In this document: positions 60,201 through 64,000 of the stretch, piece after piece
Layout: every line of letters begins with the position of its first letter
Numbering within the stretch: the stretch's first letter is position 1
Program-made: the position numbers and the translations under genes
Assembly (NCBI RefSeq): GCF_963662255.1
Contig: NC_085073.1
Location: 3,410,001 to 3,474,000 of the forward strand
Length of the DNA stretch: 64,000 nucleotides
From: Cinclus cinclus
Lineage: Eukaryota; Chordata; Aves; Passeriformes; Cinclidae
Direction of reading: 5' to 3'
The notes under the pieces: model-generated
What the model was told of the DNA's origin: nothing
Seen by the model: only the letters and a program-made list of their open reading frames with translations
Database searches by the model: none

Positions 60201-61776
60201 GCCTATGCTCTTTGCTTGGACTCCACCACTGAATTCCTGGGAAGAGTCAGGCCTGTGATGTTCATCCCATCCCTGGTGGACAGCAATCACCCATTCATAG
60301 AAGAGCTCATGATCTGGCAGGTTCTCACAGGGAGGAGGCCAAGAAGGAGTGAACAGAGCCTGACTCCCCTGCCCAGTGCTGGGAGGATGTGGGAGGCAGC
60401 AGGGAAGATCCTTCAGATATTTTATTTCTAGAGAACAAACATTTTCAAAGGCCTTGATGAGTGCTCTCTTTAAATCAAGCCAGCTTTGGGTGGGAGGGGA
60501 TTTTTCCTCCCTGCAATAATTCTGCCTCAGTGCTTGCTTTGGTTTGGATTAGAGCAGTGTACACAGAGGGCAGAACAGGGAGGATGGACAGCTGAGCTGG
60601 CTCCAGGAGCAGTTTAGGAAACACAGATCTGCTGCTATTCCTAGAAGTTTCATCTTGCAGTTTTACCCTCTGCACAGGGAGCAGTCGCCCAGCACAGCCT
60701 GGTGTGTCAGCACAGACTGGAGGGAATGGGAAGAGGAGAAATTCTGCTCCTGCTTGTGCTGGGTCTGTCCCTACACAAAGTTTCAGTGCTGTGTGACTGT
60801 GCTGGGACAGAGGCACCTCAGCTCCTCTCAGGCTGGAGGCAGTGGCTGTGCTGTGGGTTCCTGACACTTGTTGGGCTGAAAAGAAAGTTGGCCTGCCTGC
60901 ACTGCTCAGTCACCAAGTGAGCTGCTCCCTCAGTGTCTCCCTCCAGCTTTGTCACTTGTTTTATGAAATGATGCACAGTGAGGGCACACAGAACATGTCC
61001 CTGTGTGGATGGGGCTCTCCTTACCCGAGGTGCCTGGTCAGAGCAGAGATTTTCATGGTGCAGAGTGAATCCCCTGTGCCGTCTGCCCTCTGCGTGACGC
61101 TCTCACCTCACTGTGTGCAGCCCTCACGGTGATGGGTCTGAACTTAAGCACTTCAGTTAATTCCATGCTGGGAAAGGAGACTTGGAGATTTTTTCAGACA
61201 ACATTGCCCTTTCCCTCCTTTTATTTCCCTTTCCCCTTGTTTCTTCTTCTTTCCTTTTTGTTTTCTCATTTCCCCTCCTCGTTTCCTCCTTTCCCACCCT
61301 TATTTGCCTTCCCTGCCTGGGTTCCCCTTTACCCCTCTCTTTGTTCCCCCTCTCTTCCCTTTCATTTTATTCCACTGCCCAGGTCTCAGACTGGGAAATT
61401 GAAAACTGCTTTGGCAGCAGTTTTCCCCTCCCCTGTGAATGCCATCAAACACCTGCAGCCCCCTTCCCTGCTGACCTTGACTAAAACCCTGACACCTGCA
61501 GCCCCTTTCCCTGGTGTCTCTGACTAAAGCCCTCCCTTCTCCTGCCTGCCCTGCCCTGTGTGGTGCTGGGGTGCAGCTCCTGCAGCTCTGGTTCCCCCAG
61601 CAGCCGAGGAGGGTCCCCCCCTGCACACAGACCTGTCCTACTACTCCTACGAGTACGACCCCGACGCCTTCGCCGTGGATGCCGACGTGTTCGAGGTGGT
61701 GGCAGAGCTGAGCACGGCCAGGACTCTCCAGGAAGGGGACAGCAGCCAGGGAGAGGCCACCCCAGAGGAATGGTGA
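13053..61776 (+). CDS. CPAMD8: C3 and PZP-like alpha-2-macroglobulin domain-containing protein 8, complete (42 coding exons)
   Basis: CPAMD8 is a secreted member of the C3/alpha-2-macroglobulin thioester family; in human it is expressed in the eye and linked to anterior segment dysgenesis. Joining the 42 exons detailed in the block entries gives 5565 nt, 1854 residues plus stop, with phase agreement at all 41 introns, no frameshift and no internal stop. Human CPAMD8 is close to 1.9 thousand residues. Domain order: signal peptide 1-26; MG1-MG6 about 32-690 with polybasic sites at 509-512 and 668-672; MG7 about 740-890; CUB with an inserted Methyltransf_FA-like segment about 963-1096; thioester domain with GCGEQ at 1148-1152; second CUB part about 1430-1510; receptor-binding MG8 about 1560-1690; Kazal 1721-1767; acidic Tyr-rich tail 1799-1854. 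There is no transmembrane segment. The Kazal module excludes A2M, CD109, C3, C4 and C5. Start chosen: ATG 13053, with A at -3 and an immediate signal peptide. Confidence 0.95.
13148..15345 (+). other. CPAMD8: CPAMD8 intron 1
   Basis: 2.2 kb. The first about 300 bases are still CpG island. The rest is ordinary AT-richer sequence with T15 at about 13484-13498 and the TTTA microsatellite. No further exon is needed for phase continuity. Confidence 0.75.
14086..14113. repeat. (TTTA)n microsatellite
   Basis: About seven units in CPAMD8 intron 1. Confidence 0.85.
15346..16741 (+). CDS. CPAMD8: CPAMD8 exons 2-3: MG1
   Basis: Exons 15346-15497 (residues 32-82) and 16719-16741 (residues 83-90). The first opens with [13 protein letters not shown], the typical N-terminal strand of the first macroglobulin domain. 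The second is a microexon of only 23 nt (DKGTIKLK). Its acceptor polypyrimidine tract is a pure (CT)n microsatellite at 16687-16709. Confidence 0.9.
16687..16709 (+). repeat. CPAMD8: (CT)n microsatellite serving as polypyrimidine tract
   Basis: Eleven and a half CT units end 9 bases before the AG acceptor of the 23-nt exon 3. Length variation would alter the strength of this acceptor. Confidence 0.9.
16893..16910. repeat. (AATA)n microsatellite
   Basis: About four and a half units in CPAMD8 intron 3. Confidence 0.8.
17663..18490 (+). CDS. CPAMD8: CPAMD8 exons 4-6: MG1 end and MG2
   Basis: Exons 17663-17828 (residues 91-146), 17949-18001 (146-163) and 18473-18490 (164-169). Residues 131-142 carry [12 protein letters not shown], the MG2 signature shared by complement C3 and alpha-2-macroglobulin. 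Asn118 sits in an NYT sequon. The third exon is an 18-nt microexon (VEAYVV), confirmed by an AG acceptor, a GTGAGT donor and matching phase on both sides. Confidence 0.93.
18995..19036. repeat. Poly(T) tract, 42 bases
   Basis: Uninterrupted T run in intron 6 followed by aaaacc. No target-site duplication or retrogene body was recognised beside it. Confidence 0.9.
19471..20189 (+). CDS. CPAMD8: CPAMD8 exons 7-9: MG2 end to MG3
   Basis: Exons 19471-19525 (residues 170-188), 19659-19772 (188-226) and 20105-20189 (226-254). [18 protein letters not shown] is the standard MG2-MG3 linker of the family. The sequons NMT and NKS in exon 8 are potential N-glycosylation sites. Confidence 0.93.
20456..22123 (+). 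CDS. CPAMD8: CPAMD8 exons 10-13: MG3 to MG5
   Basis: Exons 20456-20564 (residues 254-290), 21079-21306 (291-366), 21454-21624 (367-423) and 21995-22123 (424-466). They form beta-strand-rich macroglobulin sequence with typical boundaries such as [10 protein letters not shown] and [14 protein letters not shown]1 3' end (about 20772-20940) lies just upstream of exon 11. Exon 13 is preceded by a 23-base uninterrupted T tract that serves as its polypyrimidine tract. Confidence 0.93.
20772..20940 (+). mobile_element. CR1 LINE 3' end, copy A
   Basis: The sequence starts with the CR1 motif gggcactgcccaggct and ends with gagggtcccttccagctc, the CR1 3' untranslated tail on the + strand, 5'-truncated as usual. 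Bases 20772-20901 are identical to 62136-62265. It lies in CPAMD8 intron 10, just ahead of exon 11. Confidence 0.8.
21969..21991 (+). repeat. CPAMD8: Poly(T) tract at the exon 13 acceptor
   Basis: 23 consecutive T, then aag and the exon. It acts as the polypyrimidine tract. Confidence 0.85.
22124..24309 (+). other. CPAMD8: CPAMD8 intron 13
   Basis: 2.2 kb without a recognisable element or exon; only short T and A runs. Confidence 0.7.
24310..26352 (+). CDS. CPAMD8: CPAMD8 exons 14-17: MG5-MG6 and central basic processing region
   Basis: Exons 24310-24499 (residues 467-530), 25688-25860 (530-587), 25943-26092 (588-637) and 26191-26352 (638-691). Two basic stretches are seen: RSKR at 509-512, a furin consensus, and five consecutive Arg at 668-672 followed by SS. 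They lie in the region that holds the bait in alpha-2-macroglobulin and the proprotein cleavage site in C3. The pattern [16 protein letters not shown] in exon 16 matches the strand ahead of the bait in this family. Exon 16 contains an internal donor look-alike (CAAG|GTGAGA, GT at 26000-26001). Confidence 0.93.
25165..25310 (+). mobile_element. CR1 LINE 3' end, degraded
   Basis: Contains diverged CR1 tail motifs: ggttcaaggccaggttg, gcaacctggtctggtg, ggtcccttcaaactaaacc and attctgtgattcc. It lies in intron 14. The element is older than the other copies. Confidence 0.75.
26353..28258 (+). other. CPAMD8: CPAMD8 intron 17
   Basis: 1.9 kb. Nothing recognised except the TTTA microsatellite near its 3' end. 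Confidence 0.7.
28184..28213. repeat. (TTTA)n microsatellite, interrupted
   Basis: About seven units, 45 bases upstream of CPAMD8 exon 18. Confidence 0.8.
28259..32565 (+). CDS. CPAMD8: CPAMD8 exons 18-20: end of bait region and MG7 start
   Basis: Exons 28259-28401 (residues 692-739), 29335-29397 (739-760) and 32334-32565 (760-837). Exon 19 holds a third basic site, KRKR at 742-745, directly before [10 protein letters not shown], the family motif at the start of the A2M (MG7) domain. The exon 19 acceptor is a NAGNAG pair (TAGCAG). Using the first AG starts the exon at 29332 and adds one residue, Arg or Ser depending on how the gap is placed. Overlapping sequons NVS and NSS span the exon 19/20 junction. 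Confidence 0.92.
30188..30217. repeat. Poly(A) tract, 30 bases
   Basis: Uninterrupted A run in intron 19 followed by ggcgagagag. No element body is recognisable upstream. Confidence 0.9.
30600..30838 (+). mobile_element. CR1 LINE 3' end, passerine type
   Basis: Starts at tttagattggatagtggg and runs through ccctggcacagggtgccc, aaggccaggttggacattgg and tccctgccatggcagggg to ggtcccttccaacccc, with the attctatg-like end. It lies in CPAMD8 intron 19. Open frames in it are remnants without coding value. Confidence 0.88.
31507..31714. repeat. Tandem duplication, 2 x 104 bp
   Basis: Bases 31507-31610 and 31611-31714 are identical except for one C/T difference (atacccagag versus atactcagag). Both copies lie in CPAMD8 intron 19, with no coding content. 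Confidence 0.95.
33150..36158 (+). CDS. CPAMD8: CPAMD8 exons 21-25: MG7 end, first CUB part and Methyltransf_FA-like insert
   Basis: Exons 33150-33303 (residues 838-889), 33954-34096 (889-936), 34540-34591 (937-954), 35250-35548 (954-1053) and 35933-36158 (1054-1129). In exons 24-25, residues about 963-1096 carry a pattern I recognise as the farnesoic-acid O-methyltransferase-like family: [31 protein letters not shown] at 1043-1047, and [13 protein letters not shown] at 1080-1092. This segment is absent from C3 and alpha-2-macroglobulin. It sits between the first CUB strands and the thioester domain. The resemblance is by eye. The domain name does not prove methyltransferase activity; such modules are probably carbohydrate- or protein-binding folds. 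Family sequence resumes with [11 protein letters not shown]. Confidence 0.9.
36714..41752 (+). CDS. CPAMD8: CPAMD8 exons 26-29: thioester domain, first half
   Basis: Exons 36714-36890 (residues 1129-1188), 39573-39654 (1188-1215), 41051-41207 (1215-1267) and 41678-41752 (1268-1292). GCGEQ at 1148-1152 (bases 36770-36784) supplies Cys1149 and Gln1152 of the internal thioester, followed by [15 protein letters not shown]. The run [10 protein letters not shown] puts Asn1263 at the position of the catalytic His of C3; alpha-2-macroglobulin also has Asn there. The thioester therefore looks intact and of the slow, amine-preferring type. Confidence 0.94.
36891..39572 (+). other. CPAMD8: CPAMD8 intron 26
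   Basis: 2.7 kb with an antisense CR1 scrap (38150-38275) and T tracts near 37440 and 39310. No exon candidate fits the phase. Confidence 0.7.
38150..38275 (-). mobile_element. CR1 LINE 3' end fragment, antisense
   Basis: Reads as the reverse complement of a CR1 tail (gagttggaagggacccac, gagtccagctctgg) with an internal piece mentioning gcaggggttaaacccac. Both edges are degraded. It lies in intron 26. Confidence 0.6.
43680..46512 (+). CDS. CPAMD8: CPAMD8 exons 30-34: thioester domain, second half, and second CUB part
   Basis: Exons 43680-43845 (residues 1293-1348), 44451-44537 (1348-1377), 45439-45575 (1377-1422), 45911-46066 (1423-1474) and 46450-46512 (1475-1495). Helical repeats of the thioester domain run to [20 protein letters not shown], a strongly conserved family end motif. 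Beta-strand sequence with [14 protein letters not shown] then completes the CUB fold. Exon 33 has an NLT sequon. Confidence 0.93.
44048..44160 (-). mobile_element. CR1 LINE 3' end fragment, antisense
   Basis: gagtcacagaatttcctgaa, ttgcaagggaccagctcc and agagccacagccctggtg match a reverse-complement CR1 tail of the same kind as the element at 38150. It lies in intron 30. Confidence 0.6.
46886..55494 (+). CDS. CPAMD8: CPAMD8 exons 35-39: linker and receptor-binding (MG8) domain
   Basis: Exons 46886-47121 (residues 1496-1574), 49881-49968 (1574-1603), 54498-54572 (1604-1628), 55195-55300 (1629-1664) and 55384-55494 (1664-1701). A GC-rich, low-complexity, acidic linker with [10 protein letters not shown] separates the CUB end from [11 protein letters not shown]. 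The A2M receptor-binding fold follows ([36 protein letters not shown]). Exon 36 has an unusual purine-flanked acceptor (gggaag|A) and a G-rich motif right after its donor. Exon 39 contains an internal donor look-alike (AAC|GTGAGT, GT at 55410-55411). Confidence 0.92.
47122..49880 (+). other. CPAMD8: CPAMD8 intron 35
   Basis: 2.8 kb of ordinary intron with a GC-richer middle at about 48060-49280. No repeat or exon recognised. Confidence 0.65.
49974..49997 (+). other. CPAMD8: G-quadruplex-type motif at the exon 36 donor
   Basis: Five runs of three or four G separated by loops of one or two bases begin 5 nt after the GT of the donor at 49969. The RNA strand carries the G runs. Confidence 0.7.
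51538..51856. repeat. Inverted repeat, left arm
   Basis: About 319 bp that is the reverse complement of 52302-52633 with only a handful of substitutions and one 11-nt gap near the inner edge. It covers a CR1 tail plus about 150 bp of non-CR1 flank, including ttctggttagcatagatccc and aggatgtgctctcttcaag. Confidence 0.9.
51690..51856 (-). mobile_element. CR1 LINE 3' end inside the left arm of an inverted repeat
   Basis: Reverse-complement passerine CR1 tail: gggaaggacctcaaaatcc at its 3' end, then ccatggcagggacacc, cccaggctgctccaacc and ggggcagccacagctgctc. It is one half of the large inverted repeat in intron 36 and has an 11-nt deletion relative to the other copy. Confidence 0.85.
52110..52480 (+). 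mobile_element. CR1 LINE 3' end, longer copy, right arm
   Basis: The + strand counterpart of the element at 51690, extending further 5' (ctggagagggactgggaac, ggcatccactgccagagggc). It ends at ggtccttcccaaaccattctggg. Bases from about 52302 onward belong to the right arm of the inverted repeat. Confidence 0.85.
52302..52633. repeat. Inverted repeat, right arm
   Basis: About 332 bp, reverse complement of 51538-51856. The spacer is about 445 bp. Because unique flank is duplicated along with the CR1 tail, this is an inverted duplication and not two independent insertions. Confidence 0.9.
52622..52665 (+). mobile_element. CR1 LINE 3' terminal scrap
   Basis: agggctttaaggtccctccc, followed by an imperfect caacccaaacaattctggg, is the last about 44 bp of a CR1 tail. 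It lies at the outer edge of the right inverted-repeat arm. Confidence 0.6.
56124..56856 (+). CDS. CPAMD8: CPAMD8 exons 40-41: Kazal module and linker
   Basis: Exons 56124-56336 (residues 1701-1772) and 56782-56856 (1772-1797). Exon 40 encodes a Kazal-type module with the pattern C-x-C-x3-C-x7-C-x10-C-x6-C-x13-C across 1721-1767, including the hallmark [14 protein letters not shown]. Two more cysteines, 1708 and 1713, precede it. Kazal modules are mostly serine protease inhibitors. CPAMD8 is the vertebrate A2M-family member known for this C-terminal module. Exon 41 is a hydrophilic linker rich in Glu, Ser and Pro. Confidence 0.92.
56857..61600 (+). other. CPAMD8: CPAMD8 intron 41
   Basis: 4.7 kb, the longest intron. 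It contains one possible but unconvincing alternative terminal exon (57521-57627) and the long pyrimidine tract near its 3' end. No repeat family was recognised in 57630-61200. Confidence 0.65.
61204..61378 (+). other. Long polypyrimidine tract
   Basis: About 175 nt consisting almost entirely of C and T, broken by few purines, in the last CPAMD8 intron and about 220 nt upstream of exon 42. It is a candidate for PTB binding or for triplex (H-DNA) formation. Confidence 0.7.
61601..61776 (+). CDS. CPAMD8: CPAMD8 exon 42: acidic Tyr-rich C-terminal tail and stop
   Basis: Residues 1797-1854, then TGA at 61774-61776. The exon joins in phase after a 4.7-kb intron. It starts [15 protein letters not shown] and carries five residues of alternating Tyr and acid around 1810-1818, then a hydrophobic-acidic run ([11 protein letters not shown]). 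Its coding GC content is much higher than that of the flanking intron, which supports a real exon. The acceptor is a CAGCAG tandem (NAGNAG), so one Ala may be optional. The TGG TGA end overlaps a good donor (TG|GTGAGC), discussed under findings. Confidence 0.8.
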
Positions 61777-62135
61777 GCTCACATAGGGTCAGGGCTCTGC
61801 TCTGAGCCAGCCTGGGGTGTCCTTGTGCTGGGTCAATGCCCCAAAAAAGGGGTGTTTTCACAATTCTTTAGGGGTCAGCGGGAATGGGATCTTGTTGGGG
61901 CAGCTGTAAAAGGCTCTGTGGCCTCAGTGGCTTTGTTCCCAGTGGGATGAAGTGTCCTTTCACTTGGTGTGCTCAGCTGGAGGCTGAGGGGAGGCTCATC
62001 AGTGTCATGATGGGGAAGAGGAGGAATGGACACAGATCTCTGCTTTGGGGTGACAGGGACAGGAGCCCAGCAAGGGCTGGAGCTGTGTCAGGGCTTGGGC
62101 TGGAGCTCAGGGAAAGGTTCTTCTTTCCCCCGAGG

Positions 62136-62312
62136 GTGCTGGGCACTGCCCAGGCTCCCCAGGGAATGGTCCCGGCCCCAAGGCTGCCAGAGCTCCAGGA
62201 GCGTTTGGACACCGCTCTCAGGGATGCTCAGGGTGGGATTGTTGGGGTGTCTGGGCAGGGACAGGACAGGGACTGATGATCCCTGTGGGTCCCTTCCAGC
62301 TCTGTGACCTTC
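62136..62312 (+). mobile_element. CR1 LINE 3' end, copy B
   Basis: Same subfamily and orientation as the element at 20772, identical over 130 bp. It lies after the CPAMD8 stop codon, so it may form part of the 3' UTR. Confidence 0.8.
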
Positions 62313-62413
62313 CCAGCATTTCCCTGCCCAGGCTCAGCGATGCCTCACAAAGGTGCATCAGCAAGGCAACTTTTCTTCCTTGTGTTCTCTTTCCGACAGA
62401 AATACGTAATTTA

Positions 62414-62419
62414 AATAAA
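62414..62419 (+). terminator. CPAMD8: Poly(A) signal AATAAA, CPAMD8
   Basis: First canonical hexamer after the CPAMD8 stop codon. Another lies at 62844-62849. Confidence 0.6.
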
Positions 62420-62843
62420 GAGAAGAGGCTCAGAATCGACTCCTGTATGAGTTTGTTCCTCCAGATGACCTGCTGCAGAACAGAATCTGAATGATGACTA
62501 CTTCCTGATGCCCTCAGAACTGTTGGCTTTGCTGCCCCACGGGGCAGATCTGGAGCTCTAAGGGGGACACTCAGCGTTATATTTCTGTCCATTTTCCTGC
62601 CTTCTGTGCATCCTCTGTGGAGCCCTTCCAGTGATGAGAGACCAGTATGCTGTGCCCTCTAGGTGAGAAAAATAGGGGCTGGAATTCAAACCTATAGAGC
62701 ATTTCCAAGTGTTTTCTCTGCAATCAGGATATTCTGCAAATGCCATTTCCTAGCTACACTTAGAAGCTAAGTCCAGGCTTTGTGCTTAGCTGAACTGCTG
62801 TTTGAGGAAAGATGGCTGAGAAGTTTTTTGCTCAAATTATAGT

Positions 62844-62849
62844 AATAAA
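62844..62849 (+). terminator. CPAMD8: Alternative poly(A) signal AATAAA, CPAMD8
   Basis: Second canonical hexamer, 430 nt further on. It would give a longer 3' UTR or last exon. Confidence 0.4.
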
Positions 62850-62869
62850 AACCAGTGTGTTTTGCCAAT

Positions 62870-64000
62870 TATGATACAGCAAGAGGCTACTCATCTTCCC
62901 CAGCCCATCAGTCTGCTGCACCCATGAGCGAAACACTTCCCTGTGGCTCCCCAGTTCAGGGAAGTTGTTGGGAGGTACATTTTACCTGAGAAAACTGGGC
63001 TGAAAGTCTTTGTGCCTGCTGCTGTCTGCTGGCCTCAGGTGGGCGTTTGCAGCCTCAGCAGAGGCAGGGATGAGGTGGGGGAGCCCTCTTTGTGTTGCAC
63101 TATGTGCTGACAGGGGTTGCTTGCAGCCTTCTCAGCCCCTTTCCTCCTCAAAGCCTGGCTTGGAAATGAACCTGGCTGAGGCACAGCCCTTTTAAATGTT
63201 TGCCTGGCTTCACCAAACCCCTTTTGTTTTGCTCCCACCAGCATCCAGCGCAGCGTGTTCTGGTGCTGGTACTCCCTGGCCAGGTCCTGGCTCTGCTGGC
63301 CAGTTCAATCCCTGGTGTCACAGGCTGGACTCCCTCGGTCTGACCTGCCCCAAGCAACGTGGCAAAACTTAAAAGGAAAAGCTTTGTCTTTCCAAAAGTG
63401 CAGGAGCCAAGATTTTTGAGTTTCCCTTCCTGCCTGGAGCAGCATTGTTCTCTTTGGAGGAGTTACATGCAATTGCCTCTTGCAAAATAGTGTTAATATT
63501 TTATCTTCCCACTTCTATTGTTACCAGGACCCAGAGCAGGGTGGAAACTCCTTTTGAGGCTGTTTATTGGTGAATGGAAATGGAAAAACAAAAAGCATAG
63601 CTCCATTCATTTTTAAGGCTTGTTTACACAGGAACCATGACAAGAATATATCCCAGTATAGACATTCCATTCCAGAATAAAGGCAAGTTTATTCCAGAAA
63701 AATGTCCACATGGGGACAACCAGGAGGTATCCCAGAGGTTGGGCATGTGGAGTTTCCAGTCCTTTTTGTCTGGGGCCAGACATTTGCAGAATGCAGTTGA
63801 CATGATGAAGGTCTGGGTCTTGAAGTTCCCAGAAATTTCAGAGCTGCCTCCTTGGCAGCTTTGCCAGCCTTCCCTCGTGGCTGCTCCCAGGATCCTGAGG
63901 GTTCTGCCCCATGTCTGGGTTTGCAGGGGCAGGTCCTGCCCTCAGCCTGGCAGCTGCATTCCTGCCTGGCAGGTAAATAAATACCTTTAGACTAAATTCC
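62870..64000. other. Intergenic sequence downstream of CPAMD8
   Basis: About 1.1 kb with no exon series, family signature or long repeat that I can recognise. It has moderate GC content and only short chance open frames. Confidence 0.55.

Larger units (their letters stand above)
61777..62440 (+). other. CPAMD8: CPAMD8 3' UTR (or last intron plus tiny last exon)
   Basis: Non-coding sequence after the stop, including a CR1 3' end at about 62136-62312, a strong acceptor-like site with a long pyrimidine run ending at 62399, and AATAAA at 62414-62419. Whether 61773-62399 is removed as an intron cannot be decided from sequence. Confidence 0.6.

Noticed and set aside
61204..61378. Open frames of 100-160 codons over the pyrimidine tract
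   Set aside because: They arise because C/T-only sequence contains no stop codons; the products are Pro/Phe/Ser/Leu low-complexity.
1..64000. CRISPR arrays, bacterial operons, tRNA or rRNA genes, and proviral genes
   Set aside because: No spaced direct repeats, cloverleaf candidates, rRNA stretches or retroviral gene signatures were recognised; everything fits a vertebrate two-gene region with CR1 remnants.

Overview
The window is vertebrate nuclear DNA, almost certainly from a bird and probably a passerine. It carries split genes with GT-AG introns, a CpG-island promoter, no bacterial-style operons, and many 3' ends of CR1 LINEs in the form typical of songbird genomes (tail 'aaggtcccttccaaccc...attctatg'). 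Two protein-coding genes are recognisable, both on the + strand. Nothing supports a coding gene on the - strand.

Layout. Bases 1-5625 hold the 3' part of HAUS8 (augmin subunit): eight coding exons, 558-5625, then a 3' UTR ending near 6175. About 6.5 kb of intergenic sequence follows. A CpG island at about 12390-13460 holds the promoter, first coding exon and signal peptide of CPAMD8. CPAMD8 (C3 and PZP-like alpha-2-macroglobulin domain-containing protein 8) then fills 13053-61776 as 42 coding exons. Every exon junction keeps the reading frame, giving 5565 nt and 1854 residues. The final 1.6 kb has 3' UTR and intergenic sequence. HAUS8 lies directly upstream of CPAMD8 on the same strand in human 19p13.11 as well, so the local gene order looks conserved.

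CPAMD8 reads as a complete, intact thioester protein: signal peptide; macroglobulin domains with the MG2 signature; a central region with three strongly basic stretches (RSKR, five Arg, KRKR); the MG7 FFPETW motif; a segment resembling the farnesoic-acid O-methyltransferase-like (Methyltransf_FA) family placed within the CUB region; the GCGEQ thioester; a receptor-binding domain; a Kazal module; and a Tyr/Asp-rich C-terminal tail. At the position that sets thioester chemistry (His in C3) it has Asn, as in alpha-2-macroglobulin.

The non-coding points most worth a look are: a roughly 320-bp-arm, roughly 97% identical inverted repeat in intron 36; a 104-bp tandem duplication with one mismatch in intron 19; two CR1 3' ends identical over 130 bp and 41 kb apart; a GC-AG intron in HAUS8; two in-frame NAGNAG acceptors; 18- and 23-nt microexons; a G-quadruplex motif beside one donor; a 175-nt pyrimidine tract; and a possible terminal CPAMD8 intron whose removal rebuilds a stop codon across the junction. 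I found no RNA gene, CRISPR array, provirus or clearly new genetic system. The HAUS8 and CPAMD8 assignments come from recognising the protein families by eye, not from a search.
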